From contig DXYS01000075.1 of assembly GCA_019415705.1 (NCBI GenBank), positions 27,969-91,968 of the forward strand: a stretch of DNA of 64,000 nucleotides, in the 5' to 3' direction. Shown here piece after piece: positions 34,013 through 43,339 of the stretch (positions are counted from its first letter, which is position 1; every line of letters begins with the position of its first letter). Made by a program: the position numbers and the translations under genes. The notes below the pieces were generated by a model. It did no database searches and had not been told where the DNA came from. It saw only the letters and a list, made by a program, of their open reading frames with translations. This stretch comes from Bacteroidales bacterium. Its GTDB lineage: Bacteria > Bacteroidota > Bacteroidia > Bacteroidales > Muribaculaceae.

Positions 34013-34896
34013 TTCTTAAGAAAATTTATAAGCGTTGCGTTATCCATAAATGGGAAATCGGTTTCGTCGAGACTCCCTTGTCTGATGTTATCGGTAATGC
34101 AGACATCAAAGTTAGATGGATCAGGCATAATTATAAAGACAGATGGTTTGCCGACCCCTTTATCCTTGATGCAAATGATAACGAAATATCCCTTTTGGTT
34201 GAAGAATACCTTGACTTTACAGGTCTCGGGCGTATAAGCCGTCTGATTATAGACCGTAAGACATATTGTCTGAAAGAACTTATTCCGGTTTTGGAATTGC
34301 CGACACATTTGAGTTTTCCGGCAATCTTGAGGTATAAAGGAGAAATCTATATTTATCCCGAGAACAGTCAATCAGGCAATTTGAAACTATATCGTTATAA
34401 CCCGGAATCAAATGAATGTCTGTTGGTTGACAATATTATGCCGGAGCCGTTGACAGATGCGGTTATTGCAGAAATATATGATGAGAAATATATATTGTCT
34501 ACATCACTTCCCGCCCCTAACGGCGATGCTCTAAAAGTATATTGCTTAAATGCAGACACAAGGTCCTCTGATTATAATGTAAAGTTTGAAGAAAACATCG
34601 CAAGAAATGGCGGCGCTGTTTTTAAGCATGACGGCTCTTATTACAGGCCTGCGCAAGAGGAGAAGTCCGGCATGTATGGCATCGCTATATCAATCCAAAA
34701 AATCGGATTGGATTGTGACAACCATTTGACTTTTGAAGAAGTGCGACGTATCACTTCCCCTGACAAATCATTGGATTTAGGGTTTCATACATTCAATGTC
34801 TATAAGGACTTGATTGTCGTAGACGCAAAAGGATTCAGACACCCGCGATTAGGCCGTTTTTGTTATTTTTTGAAACATTTGTTCGGATATAAATGA
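34009..34896 (+). CDS. GINT1-like beta-propeller protein
   Basis: A 295-aa protein resembling the five-bladed propeller N-terminal domain of glucosamine inositolphosphorylceramide transferase 1. Blade-like motifs are DRWFADPFIL, LSFPAILRYKGEIYIYPEN and NGGAVFKHDGSYYRPAQEE. Bacterial versions occur in polysaccharide loci, but their role is not established to my knowledge; a GH43/GH68-like sugar-binding fold is implied. No signal peptide, so cytoplasmic. Tight coupling with the GT2 upstream and flippase downstream suggests a role in repeat-unit assembly. Confidence 0.6.
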   Translation: MILKKIYKRCVIHKWEIGFVETPLSDVIGNADIKVRWIRHNYKDRWFADPFILDANDNEISLLVEEYLDFTGLGRISRLIIDRKTYCLKELIPVLELPTHLSFPAILRYKGEIYIYPENSQSGNLKLYRYNPESNECLLVDNIMPEPLTDAVIAEIYDEKYILSTSLPAPNGDALKVYCLNADTRSSDYNVKFEENIARNGGAVFKHDGSYYRPAQEEKSGMYGIAISIQKIGLDCDNHLTFEEVRRITSPDKSLDLGFHTFNVYKDLIVVDAKGFRHPRLGRFCYFLKHLFGYK

Positions 34897-36419
34897 ACAG
34901 CAAGACGTCATTGTCAAAGAATACAGCATTACTGTATGTCAGAATCATTGTCGTAACGTTAGTGACGCTGTTTACAAGTCGATTTGTCCTCAATTCGCTC
35001 GGCGATATAGATTATGGCGTTTTCAATGTGATTTTCGGCATCGTCGCCGCCTTCCAGATAATGGCGGGCGCATTGATTGTGACCGGCAATCGGTTTCTAA
35101 TCTCCGATATGGTTAATAATAAGGATCGTTTGCCCGAGACGTTTTCGTTATTATTATTTATACATCTTTTCCTTGCAGTTTTTGTAGGCCTTATTGTTGA
35201 GATATTCGGATTGTATATGATTAACAATCAGTTATCAATTCCATCTGACCGTCTCTCAGCTGCGTATATCATATTCCAATTGTCAGTATTTAATTTTTTT
35301 ACTTCGATTGTTCAGCTCCCGTTTCAGTCTGTCTTAATATCAAATGAACGCTTTGATGTTCAGGCTTATTGTGACATTTTTTACGCAGTCGTTCTTTTGG
35401 TACTTGCATTGATTATAAGTTTTTTTCCGGGCGATGTGTTGATTAATTATGCAATAGGGTATGTTCTGATTCATTTTATGCTATTGGCAATTTATATAAT
35501 CATTTGCCGAAAAGGATTTGAATATGTCAATTTCAGAATAGTAATTAAATTAGACAGACTTAAAAAACTGCTGACATTTGCGTCGTGGAATTTTATGGGG
35601 GCGTCTACTCTGGCTATTTACATGCAAGGCACAAATATGATTTTGAACATGCACTTCGGGCCATTGGTAAATACCTCACGCGGCATAGCATTTCAAGTCA
35701 ATACGGCATTGAATAAGCTTGGAGGCACAATTGTAACCGCTCTCGGACCGAGAATGACAAAATCATATGACGAAGGTGATATTGCAAAGATGAACAGCCT
35801 TGCGATTATAGGAGCGAAATATAATTTTGCCGTAATGATGATTTTCTGCGTTCCGATTTTTCTATCGGCAGAATACATCCTTCAGTTGTGGCTTGGGCAG
35901 GTTCCGAGATATGCTACGGAGTTTGTAAGATTGATAGTTATTTATAGTCTGGTTAGTTCTCTTTCATCTACCCTGCTTACGGTAAATTTAGCAGTCAGGA
36001 AGGTTAAATCTTACTTTATTTTTATCGGTGCTGTACAGCTTACAGCTACTGCTGTTTCATATATCGTTTTGAAACATACCACAAGTCTTGGACCTAATGT
36101 AATCTTTTTGATTTATATAATTACAGCTTTAGTATTGCTATTTGGCGGTGCACTAATTCTTAAGATCAATAGCTATTTTGATTTTAAGAAATTTATAATA
36201 GACTGCATATTTCCTTGTGTCGTTTCAGCCACAATCCTCTATATTGTGATGTATCTTATCTTTGGTAATATTGATACGACATTTTTGTTATTGGTGGCTC
36301 AGTGCCTTGCGTCTATTTTTATCGGTTTGATTATATCCTGTCTTCTGATAATGAAACCCGATGAAAGGGTATTTGTATTGGCACTAATTAAATCAAAGAT
36401 TGGACATGAAAAGAATTAG
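34893..36419 (+). CDS. Polysaccharide flippase (Wzx-type, MATE/MOP superfamily)
   Basis: A 508-aa membrane protein with about 12-14 hydrophobic helices and the usual N-terminal pattern (TALLYVRIIVVTLVTLFTSR, FVLNSLGDIDYGVFNVI). It moves lipid-linked repeat units across the inner membrane. The start overlaps the propeller gene stop (ATGA), and the end overlaps the next gene. The family is clear; substrate specificity is not. Confidence 0.9.
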   Translation: MNSKTSLSKNTALLYVRIIVVTLVTLFTSRFVLNSLGDIDYGVFNVIFGIVAAFQIMAGALIVTGNRFLISDMVNNKDRLPETFSLLLFIHLFLAVFVGLIVEIFGLYMINNQLSIPSDRLSAAYIIFQLSVFNFFTSIVQLPFQSVLISNERFDVQAYCDIFYAVVLLVLALIISFFPGDVLINYAIGYVLIHFMLLAIYIIICRKGFEYVNFRIVIKLDRLKKLLTFASWNFMGASTLAIYMQGTNMILNMHFGPLVNTSRGIAFQVNTALNKLGGTIVTALGPRMTKSYDEGDIAKMNSLAIIGAKYNFAVMMIFCVPIFLSAEYILQLWLGQVPRYATEFVRLIVIYSLVSSLSSTLLTVNLAVRKVKSYFIFIGAVQLTATAVSYIVLKHTTSLGPNVIFLIYIITALVLLFGGALILKINSYFDFKKFIIDCIFPCVVSATILYIVMYLIFGNIDTTFLLLVAQCLASIFIGLIISCLLIMKPDERVFVLALIKSKIGHEKN

Positions 36420-37131
36420 ATTTTTGTTCCGTTTTCTAAGATACTTCCCTCAGACTGTATACTTTAATTTTAAGTTTTTGCGCCCAAAGGATGCGATTAA
36501 ATTACCTATACTTTTATATAAGCCGCGTTTCGGCAAATTATCGGGAAGAGTCGAAATCAAAAGTAAGGAGATTCGGTTTGGAATGATTAGACTTGGATTC
36601 CCATCTAATAATCTATATTCAGGCAAAGGTATATTCATGGAAATCGCAGGAAACGGGAAACTGATATTTGAGGGCGAGACTTTTTTCGGCAATGATTGTG
36701 GCATTTCTGTCGGACCGAAAGGAAAACTTGTTTTAGGGGATGGCTTATATGCGCGGGTTGGAGTAAAGATATGCGCATACCATTATGTAAAAATCGGAGA
36801 GCGTACACTTTTTGCGTGGAATATAACCATAATGGATACATCGTTCCATACACTTAAGGATGCCACAAGCGGTGAGCATCTGTCTGCAAAGCCTTACGGA
36901 ACAATTATTATCGGTAAAGGGAATTGGATTTGTTCCGAATGTCTTATACTCAAAGGTGCATGGACCAATGACAATGTAATTTTGGGAGCACGCAGTGTCT
37001 TATCCCGTAAATTGGAATCTGAGCCTAATTGTATAGCGGTCGGAAATCCTCCCCAAATAGTCAAGACTGGTGTATATCTTGACATGAAAGATTCAAATGT
37101 AGAGTATGACTGGTATGGAGACTGTGAATAA
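36406..37131 (+). CDS. Left-handed beta-helix (hexapeptide) acyltransferase
   Basis: A 241-aa protein with hexapeptide-repeat strands (GETFFGNDCGISVGPKGKLV, GTIIIGKGNWICSECLILKG) and a C-terminal NVILGARSVLSRKL-CIAVGNPPQIVK stretch typical of WbbJ/LbetaH acetyltransferases. It likely O- or N-acetylates a sugar precursor. I use the ATG at 36406 (MKRIRFLFRFLRY), which overlaps the flippase end by 14 nt. A Phe/Arg-rich N-terminus may contact the membrane. Confidence 0.83.
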   Translation: MKRIRFLFRFLRYFPQTVYFNFKFLRPKDAIKLPILLYKPRFGKLSGRVEIKSKEIRFGMIRLGFPSNNLYSGKGIFMEIAGNGKLIFEGETFFGNDCGISVGPKGKLVLGDGLYARVGVKICAYHYVKIGERTLFAWNITIMDTSFHTLKDATSGEHLSAKPYGTIIIGKGNWICSECLILKGAWTNDNVILGARSVLSRKLESEPNCIAVGNPPQIVKTGVYLDMKDSNVEYDWYGDCE

Positions 37132-38197
37132 AAACGATATTTTTTTTGTACTTGATGATTTTTCGAGTGGCGGAGCCGCGAGAGTGATTTCATTGATAGC
37201 CTCCGAATTAGCTCAAAGAGGATATTCCGTTAATATAATATTGGATAAAAACAGACCGATTTTTTATCCTCTGCATAGTGGCATCCGAATTATACCTCTA
37301 TATGAGAAACGCAGCCCGCGAAATTTATTTGAACAGATATTCTTTAGCGTCAAACGACTGAGGAAACTTATTAAAGAGAATGACGGTGTCTGGATAAGTG
37401 TAATGCCGGACATGTCTTTGGCTCTATGGTTAGCCTCTTTGTTCAAACGGGTAAAGAAAATTGCCTCTGACCATACATCATTTGAACGTAAATTATCCGT
37501 TTACGGTAAATTCAATCGTTCGTTTGTCTACTCAAGGTTTGATGCGGTAACAGTTTTGACGCAGCGAGATTATGTTTTTTTAGGCAAAAAGCTTCCTCGC
37601 AAAGTGGTTATGCCCAATCCGATAAAAATTGAGAGGCATGTAAGCAATAGCGAAAGGGCAAATATTGTTTTGGCTGCCGGGCGCTTGGATGTCTGGAAGT
37701 TAAAAGGATTCGATATCCTGTTGAACGCATGGAGCCGGATTGCCGCAAACAATCCTGACTGGAAACTTCAGATAGCCGGAGACGGCAGTCAGAAGTCGCG
37801 CGATGAAGTTAAGGCATTAATTTGTCAGTTAGAGATAGCTGACAGTGTAGACCTTTTAGGCCAAGTGTCGGATATAAAAAGCGTTATGAGCCGAGCCTCT
37901 ATTTTTGCTATGACATCCCGCGTCGAAGGTTTCGGGCTGGTCTTGGTTGAGGCTATGTCGCAGGGCTGCGCCTGTATCTCGTTTGATGACGGCGGACGGC
38001 AGAGTGAAATTATCGATTGTGGCTCCGGAATTATTATCGACGATAATTCGGAAGAACAATTGGCCGACACGATTCAGAAATTAATTGACGACGCTGATTT
38101 AAGATTAAAGCTCTCTGAGGGAGCTGTCAGACGCGCCGGCGATTATGACGTAAAGAAAATAGCCGATAAATGGGAGACGCTACTCAAAACTTTATGA
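37106..38197 (+). CDS. Family 4-type glycosyltransferase
   Basis: A 363-aa GT-B transferase (360 aa if the ATG at 37115 is used). The N-terminal glycine loop is DDFSSGGAARVISLIASEL. The C-terminal donor domain has NIVLAAGRLDVWKLKGFDIL and the EX7E motif region SRVEGFGLVLVEAMSQG. GalNAc- or glucosyl-type retaining transferases share this pattern. It overlaps the end of the acyltransferase gene and the start of the polymerase gene. Confidence 0.9.
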   Translation: MTGMETVNKNDIFFVLDDFSSGGAARVISLIASELAQRGYSVNIILDKNRPIFYPLHSGIRIIPLYEKRSPRNLFEQIFFSVKRLRKLIKENDGVWISVMPDMSLALWLASLFKRVKKIASDHTSFERKLSVYGKFNRSFVYSRFDAVTVLTQRDYVFLGKKLPRKVVMPNPIKIERHVSNSERANIVLAAGRLDVWKLKGFDILLNAWSRIAANNPDWKLQIAGDGSQKSRDEVKALICQLEIADSVDLLGQVSDIKSVMSRASIFAMTSRVEGFGLVLVEAMSQGCACISFDDGGRQSEIIDCGSGIIIDDNSEEQLADTIQKLIDDADLRLKLSEGAVRRAGDYDVKKIADKWETLLKTL

Positions 38198-39384
38198 AAG
38201 ATAATCATGGATATAGAGGAACAATGTTATTTCAAATATTGGGATTCCTTGTATTTTATATAACGATATCACCTATAACTATATATTCTCCTTCTATATT
38301 TCAAATATATGCTTATATATTATTTATTGCGATTTTATTTTCTTTAAAAAAGGAAAGTGTCTTTGATAGTAGTATCAGAAATATTCGGTCTTATGTTATT
38401 TTGTGCTTCACGGGAGCATTTATTCTTCCGATATTTATTCATGGAGAATTGCCATTTGTAACAGATATTTTTCAATGGATTTCATTATTGCTAATCATTA
38501 GCCTGAAGCCGTTCTATAGAGAAGAAATATTAAAAATCGCTCTAAAGTGGTTGTATATAGTTACCTTGCTATCTATCATTGAATATTTAATAGGATATTT
38601 TACATCTAATGTAATTTTTATTGCAGATATTTACAAGAATGATACATCATATTCGCAGTCGTTTTTTAATTTATACAGAGCTGGAAATATTCATTACCGT
38701 TTTACATCACTTGCAAGTGAACCCGGAGAATTAGGCGCTTTATGCGGATTTGTAATAGCATTTGTTCCTTTTAAACGGGAATATATTAAGTACTTGATAG
38801 TCTTCTCAATTGCAGGTATAATCTCATTATCTCTTGCATTTTATATCTATTTATTATTTATCCTTGTTTTCAGAACGATACTTGGTCAGCTCCATGTTAA
38901 AGTTCTCATATTGGCTACAGTCGTGCTTTCAGGAGCAATATTTATGTTTCAAGATTCTTTTGAAAAGATGATTCTCGAGCGAGTGACCGGGCGATCTCTG
39001 GAAGAAGTAGATAATAGAACGGGGGAGCGTGTAAATCAATTTATGTCTAACCTTTTCACGTCTCCGGAATCATTGTATGGAGTCGGTAATAGAACGGCAT
39101 ACAAACTTGAAGAAGGTAGTGGCCAAGGTAATGCAGGTCTAAAATGGAAATTATTCCAATATGGGATTTTGGGTGTAGGCTTTTATTTTATCGGTATGTT
39201 GATATTATATAAGCGTTTAGGGAATAAACATGTTCCTAAAATATACGGCATTCTGTTTTTCCTTCTCTATTTTTATTCTGTAGGGTGGTGGGGAGTGCCT
39301 TTTTTTATATTATTAATGTTTACTACATTGCCTTTAACTGATGTAAAAAAAATCAGACCTCATTCTATTTCAAAGAAAATATAG
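38194..39384 (+). CDS. O-antigen/capsule polymerase-like membrane protein (Wzy type)
   Basis: About 396 aa from the ATG at 38194, which overlaps the glycosyltransferase stop (ATGA); a longer start at 38170 exists. It has about ten hydrophobic helices and a large loop around 265-335 (EKMILERVTGRSLEEVDNRT), the usual topology of Wzy. Sequence conservation of Wzy is low, so the call rests on topology, the position next to Wzx and the lack of another candidate. The DNA is very AT-rich, as is typical of polymerase genes. Confidence 0.72.
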   Translation: MKDNHGYRGTMLFQILGFLVFYITISPITIYSPSIFQIYAYILFIAILFSLKKESVFDSSIRNIRSYVILCFTGAFILPIFIHGELPFVTDIFQWISLLLIISLKPFYREEILKIALKWLYIVTLLSIIEYLIGYFTSNVIFIADIYKNDTSYSQSFFNLYRAGNIHYRFTSLASEPGELGALCGFVIAFVPFKREYIKYLIVFSIAGIISLSLAFYIYLLFILVFRTILGQLHVKVLILATVVLSGAIFMFQDSFEKMILERVTGRSLEEVDNRTGERVNQFMSNLFTSPESLYGVGNRTAYKLEEGSGQGNAGLKWKLFQYGILGVGFYFIGMLILYKRLGNKHVPKIYGILFFLLYFYSVGWWGVPFFILLMFTTLPLTDVKKIRPHSISKKI

Positions 39385-39472
39385 CATATATGAAGCTATT
39401 CAGGTTTTTATAAAATATTGTTAATATAACTAATCTATATTGATTGTATATTCCCGAAATATAGCTTTAACA

Positions 39473-40561
39473 ATGAACATTCTTTTTATTTCAAAATTGA
39501 CCGGAAATTTATGGGCCGGTCCAAACAACAGTGTACCGGCTCAAGTTTTAGCTCAGTCAAAGGTTGATAATGTGATGTGGGTAAACCTTAACCATGTATG
39601 CCGCAAAGAATGGAGAAGAAAGGAATATAGATTTATCAATTTTGACGATATTGATAATTGCATACTCCCAATGCTTCCTTCCCCATTTAATAAACCCGAT
39701 TATATTATATGTGAGGAAATATATTGCTACTCACCGTTTGATCGGATGTTAAGAAGCATTATGAAATCCGGTGTCCCTTATTCTATTGTACCGAGAAGTT
39801 CTTTGACAGTTAAGGCTCAACGGAATCATGCATTTAAAAAGAAAATTGCAAACTTGATATTTTACAATAGATTTATAAATAAATCAAAAGCTATTCAATA
39901 TCTGACAGAATGGGAGAAAAATGAGAGTGAAAAGCTTTTCAAACGTAATAGTTATGTCATTCCTAATGGTACAAATATACCAGAATTTCCCCAAAAAGAA
40001 TATAGCGGTGATGGCTTGAAGATTATATACATAGGCCGGTTGGAAATTTATCAAAAAGGATTAGATAATCTGATTGAGGCTATAAACCTTATAAAAGACA
40101 AATTAAGGTCTGCAAGAATTTCAATAGAACTATATGGTCCTGATAGAGACAGTACTGTTGAGATACTGACCCCCATCATAGAAGCAAATTCTATTGATGA
40201 CATTGTTATTATGAGACCTCCGGTTTTTGGCGCTGAGAAAGAACAGATTCTAAAGTCAGCTGATGCTTTTATCATGACTTCTCGTTTTGAAGGTATGCCT
40301 ATGGGACTTATAGAGGCTCTTAGCTATGGATTGCCATGCATAGCAACCGAAGGGACCTATCTTATGAATGAAATAGGTTACTATGATGCAGGGTGGATTG
40401 CCGGGTCAACTGTAGAAAGCATAAAAGATGCTTTGTTGAAGTTTATGGCAGAATCCAATCTAATACCACAAAAAAGTAAAAACGCTTATAGTCTTGCAAA
40501 TCACTATTCGTGGGATTCTCTTGCTCATATACTTCACGATACTATAAATAAATCAATATGA
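39473..40561 (+). CDS. Family 4-type glycosyltransferase
   Basis: A 362-aa GT-B transferase starting at the ATG at 39473 (MNILFISKLTG), preceded by an 88-bp AT-rich gap with no obvious promoter. The donor domain has LKIIYIGRLEIYQKGLDNLI, and the EX7E region is SRFEGMPMGLIEALSYGLP. It would add a further sugar. The next gene overlaps its stop by 4 nt. Confidence 0.9.
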   Translation: MNILFISKLTGNLWAGPNNSVPAQVLAQSKVDNVMWVNLNHVCRKEWRRKEYRFINFDDIDNCILPMLPSPFNKPDYIICEEIYCYSPFDRMLRSIMKSGVPYSIVPRSSLTVKAQRNHAFKKKIANLIFYNRFINKSKAIQYLTEWEKNESEKLFKRNSYVIPNGTNIPEFPQKEYSGDGLKIIYIGRLEIYQKGLDNLIEAINLIKDKLRSARISIELYGPDRDSTVEILTPIIEANSIDDIVIMRPPVFGAEKEQILKSADAFIMTSRFEGMPMGLIEALSYGLPCIATEGTYLMNEIGYYDAGWIAGSTVESIKDALLKFMAESNLIPQKSKNAYSLANHYSWDSLAHILHDTINKSI

Positions 40562-41580
40562 TATATTTTACCGGGGATATAAATCTGACCGACTGGATTT
40601 TTAATGTCGGATTCGGAATCGGGACTAAAATAGCAAAGGGTTTGGATCCTTTTAAGTTTCTGGAGCGGAAGGACGAGGACATTTGGATAGGTAACTTTGA
40701 GGGTGTTGCTTCTGATGTTACTGTAAATTCCGGCATATACGCAAAATCATTCCGTGTAGACCCCAGTATTCTAAAGGGCCTGGGCCACATGGACTATTAT
40801 AATGTGGCAAACAATCATTCCATGGAGCATGGACAGGATGCATTTTGGAGAACAGTAAGTTCTTTGCAAGACTACGGCAGTAAGGTGTTCGGCACTGTTA
40901 ATCAAAAGACAATTGTGTTTGAATATGGAAGAAAAGTAATAGCCATCAGTGGTCTTTGCCTTAGAATTGAAGAGAGCAAAAGCATTCCTATGTATTGGTA
41001 TAATCCGGAATATAGTGAGATAGAGGCGGAATTAAAATCTCTACCTGATGAGGCTTTCAAAATACTTTTCGTGCATTGGGGGAATGAATATATAAATCGT
41101 CCTTCTATCGCCCTACGTCGTTTTGCACACTGGCTTCTTGACATAGGTTATGACTTAATAATAGGTATGCATCCCCATGTTCTTCAAGGATATGAAGATT
41201 ATAAAGACAAGCGCATATATTACTCTCTTGGCAACTTTGTGTTTGATATGCCTAGCATACAGTGCAAGTATGGAGCCATAGTTGGTTTGGATTTTCATGA
41301 AAACAAACCTATTTATCGTGAACAATACGTTAAAATCGATAATGATTGCTGTCCCCATATTATTTCAGAAAGTGAAGTTCCGTGTGAATGGCAATTTCAA
41401 TATCTTAATCAGCAACTTAATATTGAGGATAATAGCGAGCAATATCATAATTATATAAGAAAGGGCTATCTTGAATACCGTAATGCAAACCGAAGACAAC
41501 TATTGACTTCTGTGTTTACGCATCCTATGTTTTTTTATCAAGTATTTAGGGATTACATAAAACGTATATTTAAAAGATAA
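40558..41580 (+). CDS. CapA family metallophosphatase-like protein
   Basis: A 340-aa CapA/PgsA-like protein of the poly-gamma-glutamate synthesis family. It has the calcineurin-like metal motifs: FTGDINL (GD), GNFEG (N), NVANNHSMEHG (NH), VHWGNEY and GMHPHVLQG (HxH), then YYSLGNFVFD. In Bacillus CapA takes part in gamma-peptide capsule assembly. Here there is no signal peptide, so it is probably cytoplasmic or membrane-associated. It neighbours TupA-like and FemAB-like genes, consistent with peptide or amino-acid modification of the glycan. Confidence 0.85.
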   Translation: MIYFTGDINLTDWIFNVGFGIGTKIAKGLDPFKFLERKDEDIWIGNFEGVASDVTVNSGIYAKSFRVDPSILKGLGHMDYYNVANNHSMEHGQDAFWRTVSSLQDYGSKVFGTVNQKTIVFEYGRKVIAISGLCLRIEESKSIPMYWYNPEYSEIEAELKSLPDEAFKILFVHWGNEYINRPSIALRRFAHWLLDIGYDLIIGMHPHVLQGYEDYKDKRIYYSLGNFVFDMPSIQCKYGAIVGLDFHENKPIYREQYVKIDNDCCPHIISESEVPCEWQFQYLNQQLNIEDNSEQYHNYIRKGYLEYRNANRRQLLTSVFTHPMFFYQVFRDYIKRIFKR

Positions 41581-41583
41581 ATC

Positions 41584-42516
41584 ATGCATATCAGAACTAA
41601 TCCAAAACTGAATAGGATTTTCAAACCAGTAATTCTATTTTGTGAATGGTTGGGCATACATCATCCTATCTTGTTGGCGAGAATTCGTTATTTTGTTCGC
41701 TTCAAGAAACTATTGGATTTAGATAATCCTAAAACATTAAACGAAAAGATCCTTTTCTTGTGCCTTAAGACAGACACCTCGCTTTGGACACGCTGTTCGG
41801 ATAAGTATGTTGTCCGTGGTTATGTCGAGGAGAAAGGTCTTGGCGAAATCTTGATACCGTTGGTTGGCGTATGGAATAAGGCTACAGACATAGACTTCGA
41901 CAAGTTGCCGGAAATGTTTGTGTTGAAAGCAAACCATGGCTCGGGCGATGTTTTGGTGGTAAAAGACAAGAAAAAGGTGGATTGGCTTGAAACCGTTAGG
42001 ATGTTTGAGAAAGATCTCGCGTCGCGATACGGCGCTTTGGAGAGCGGTATTCATTATATGCGAATAAAGCCTCGGATGATAGCGGAATCATTTATCCAAA
42101 ATAATGAGGAAACTAAAAAAGTAAGTTCCTCGTTGATTGACTATAAGATGTGGTGCTTCAACGGCCAATGCTACTATATTTGGGCATGTGCCAATCGAAA
42201 TGAACATTCAACTGAAGTAATGACTTATGACAGAGAATGGAACGCACATCCGGAATACAGTATATTTAAAGACGGTTATCGCCGTGGAGAGTTGTTGCCC
42301 AAACCAGAGAATTTTGAGCGTATGATAGAAATTGCTGAAAAATTGTCAGAGGATTTTCCATGCGTACGAGTAGACCTCTATAATATAAGTGGTAAAATTT
42401 ATTTCGGAGAGTTAACATTTACTAGTTATGGGGGGCTAATGGATTTCTATACCGAGGAGTTCCAGTTGTTGGCAGGTAGTCTCGTCGATCTGTCAGAAGT
42501 CAAAGTGATACGATGA
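41584..42516 (+). CDS. TupA-like ATP-grasp protein
   Basis: A 310-aa protein resembling the TupA (teichuronopeptide biosynthesis) ATP-grasp family. Marks are NPKTLNEKILFL, CSDKYVVRGYVEEKG, FVLKANHGSGDVL (nucleotide-binding Lys/Gly region) and VDLYNISGKIYFGELTFTSY at the metal-binding end. TupA was named from a cluster making a polyglutamate-polyglucuronate cell-wall polymer. Ugd-made uronic acid in this locus makes the parallel attractive. It lies 3 bp after the CapA-like gene and overlaps the next. Confidence 0.83.
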   Translation: MHIRTNPKLNRIFKPVILFCEWLGIHHPILLARIRYFVRFKKLLDLDNPKTLNEKILFLCLKTDTSLWTRCSDKYVVRGYVEEKGLGEILIPLVGVWNKATDIDFDKLPEMFVLKANHGSGDVLVVKDKKKVDWLETVRMFEKDLASRYGALESGIHYMRIKPRMIAESFIQNNEETKKVSSSLIDYKMWCFNGQCYYIWACANRNEHSTEVMTYDREWNAHPEYSIFKDGYRRGELLPKPENFERMIEIAEKLSEDFPCVRVDLYNISGKIYFGELTFTSYGGLMDFYTEEFQLLAGSLVDLSEVKVIR

Positions 42517-43307
42517 TAGAGAAATACCGATGTTACAAGGGCGCATGGATATATGCGAATGATCCACATCTGGAATCAAAACTTTCTAAGGCGGAAGTAA
42601 ATAGCCTGATGAAGAGAGGTGGCATTATGGTACGTAATGCCTATGATTTCGACTGCAAGGAGGAGACTTTATTTTGGTATGTGATAAAGGACTCTTTTGG
42701 AGGAATGGAAGAATTATCTTCTAAGATGCGCAATCAGGTAAAAAAATGCTTCAAAACAATGCGTGTGGAGATTATTTCCGCAGAATTCCTTATTGAGAAT
42801 GGGTATGAGGTATTTGTTGAGGCTTATTACAGTTATCGGGTAAAGACAGTTCCTCCTTCACGAGAAGAGTTTGAGTCTCGCATCAGAAATGCCGAAGAAA
42901 ATGAGTTCTGGGGAGTTATAGATATGGAATCCAACAAGTTGGTAGCATTCTCAATGAATGCCACTACGGCCGAGAGTTGTGAGTATCGTACAATGAAGGC
43001 AATTCCAAAGTATCAGAAACTCTATGCTTACTATGGGTTAATATATGAGATGAATCGATACTACTTAGAAGAACGAGGGTTGAAGTTCGTTAATGATGGA
43101 GCTCGATCAATTACAAATCACTCCAACATTCAATCATTTCTAATTGAGAAATTTAATTTCCGGATGGCTTATTGCCGTTTAAATATATACTATAAATGGT
43201 GGTTAGGGTTGACCATAAAACTGCTTTATCCTTTGCGTACTCTAATTCCTATACATCAAGTAAAAACATTATTTGAGTTGGAATATATTCGCAGAGGCGG
43301 AGCTTAA
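42513..43307 (+). CDS. GNAT-fold/FemAB-like acyl- or aminoacyltransferase
   Basis: A 264-aa protein with the layout of FemAB/GNAT-like transferases: MRNQVKKCFKTMRVEIIS, YRVKTVPPSREEFESRI, a central WGVIDMESNKLVAFSM strand pair and a late KFVNDGARSITNHSNIQSFL motif typical of GNAT_6/FemAB members in polysaccharide loci. It may transfer an amino acid or acyl group to an amino sugar or uronate. Family assignment is moderate and substrate unknown. The start overlaps the TupA-like stop (ATGA). Confidence 0.6.
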   Translation: MIEKYRCYKGAWIYANDPHLESKLSKAEVNSLMKRGGIMVRNAYDFDCKEETLFWYVIKDSFGGMEELSSKMRNQVKKCFKTMRVEIISAEFLIENGYEVFVEAYYSYRVKTVPPSREEFESRIRNAEENEFWGVIDMESNKLVAFSMNATTAESCEYRTMKAIPKYQKLYAYYGLIYEMNRYYLEERGLKFVNDGARSITNHSNIQSFLIEKFNFRMAYCRLNIYYKWWLGLTIKLLYPLRTLIPIHQVKTLFELEYIRRGGA

Positions 43308-43339
43308 CTGGTTATATCGTTGTAATTAGGGCATGAATT

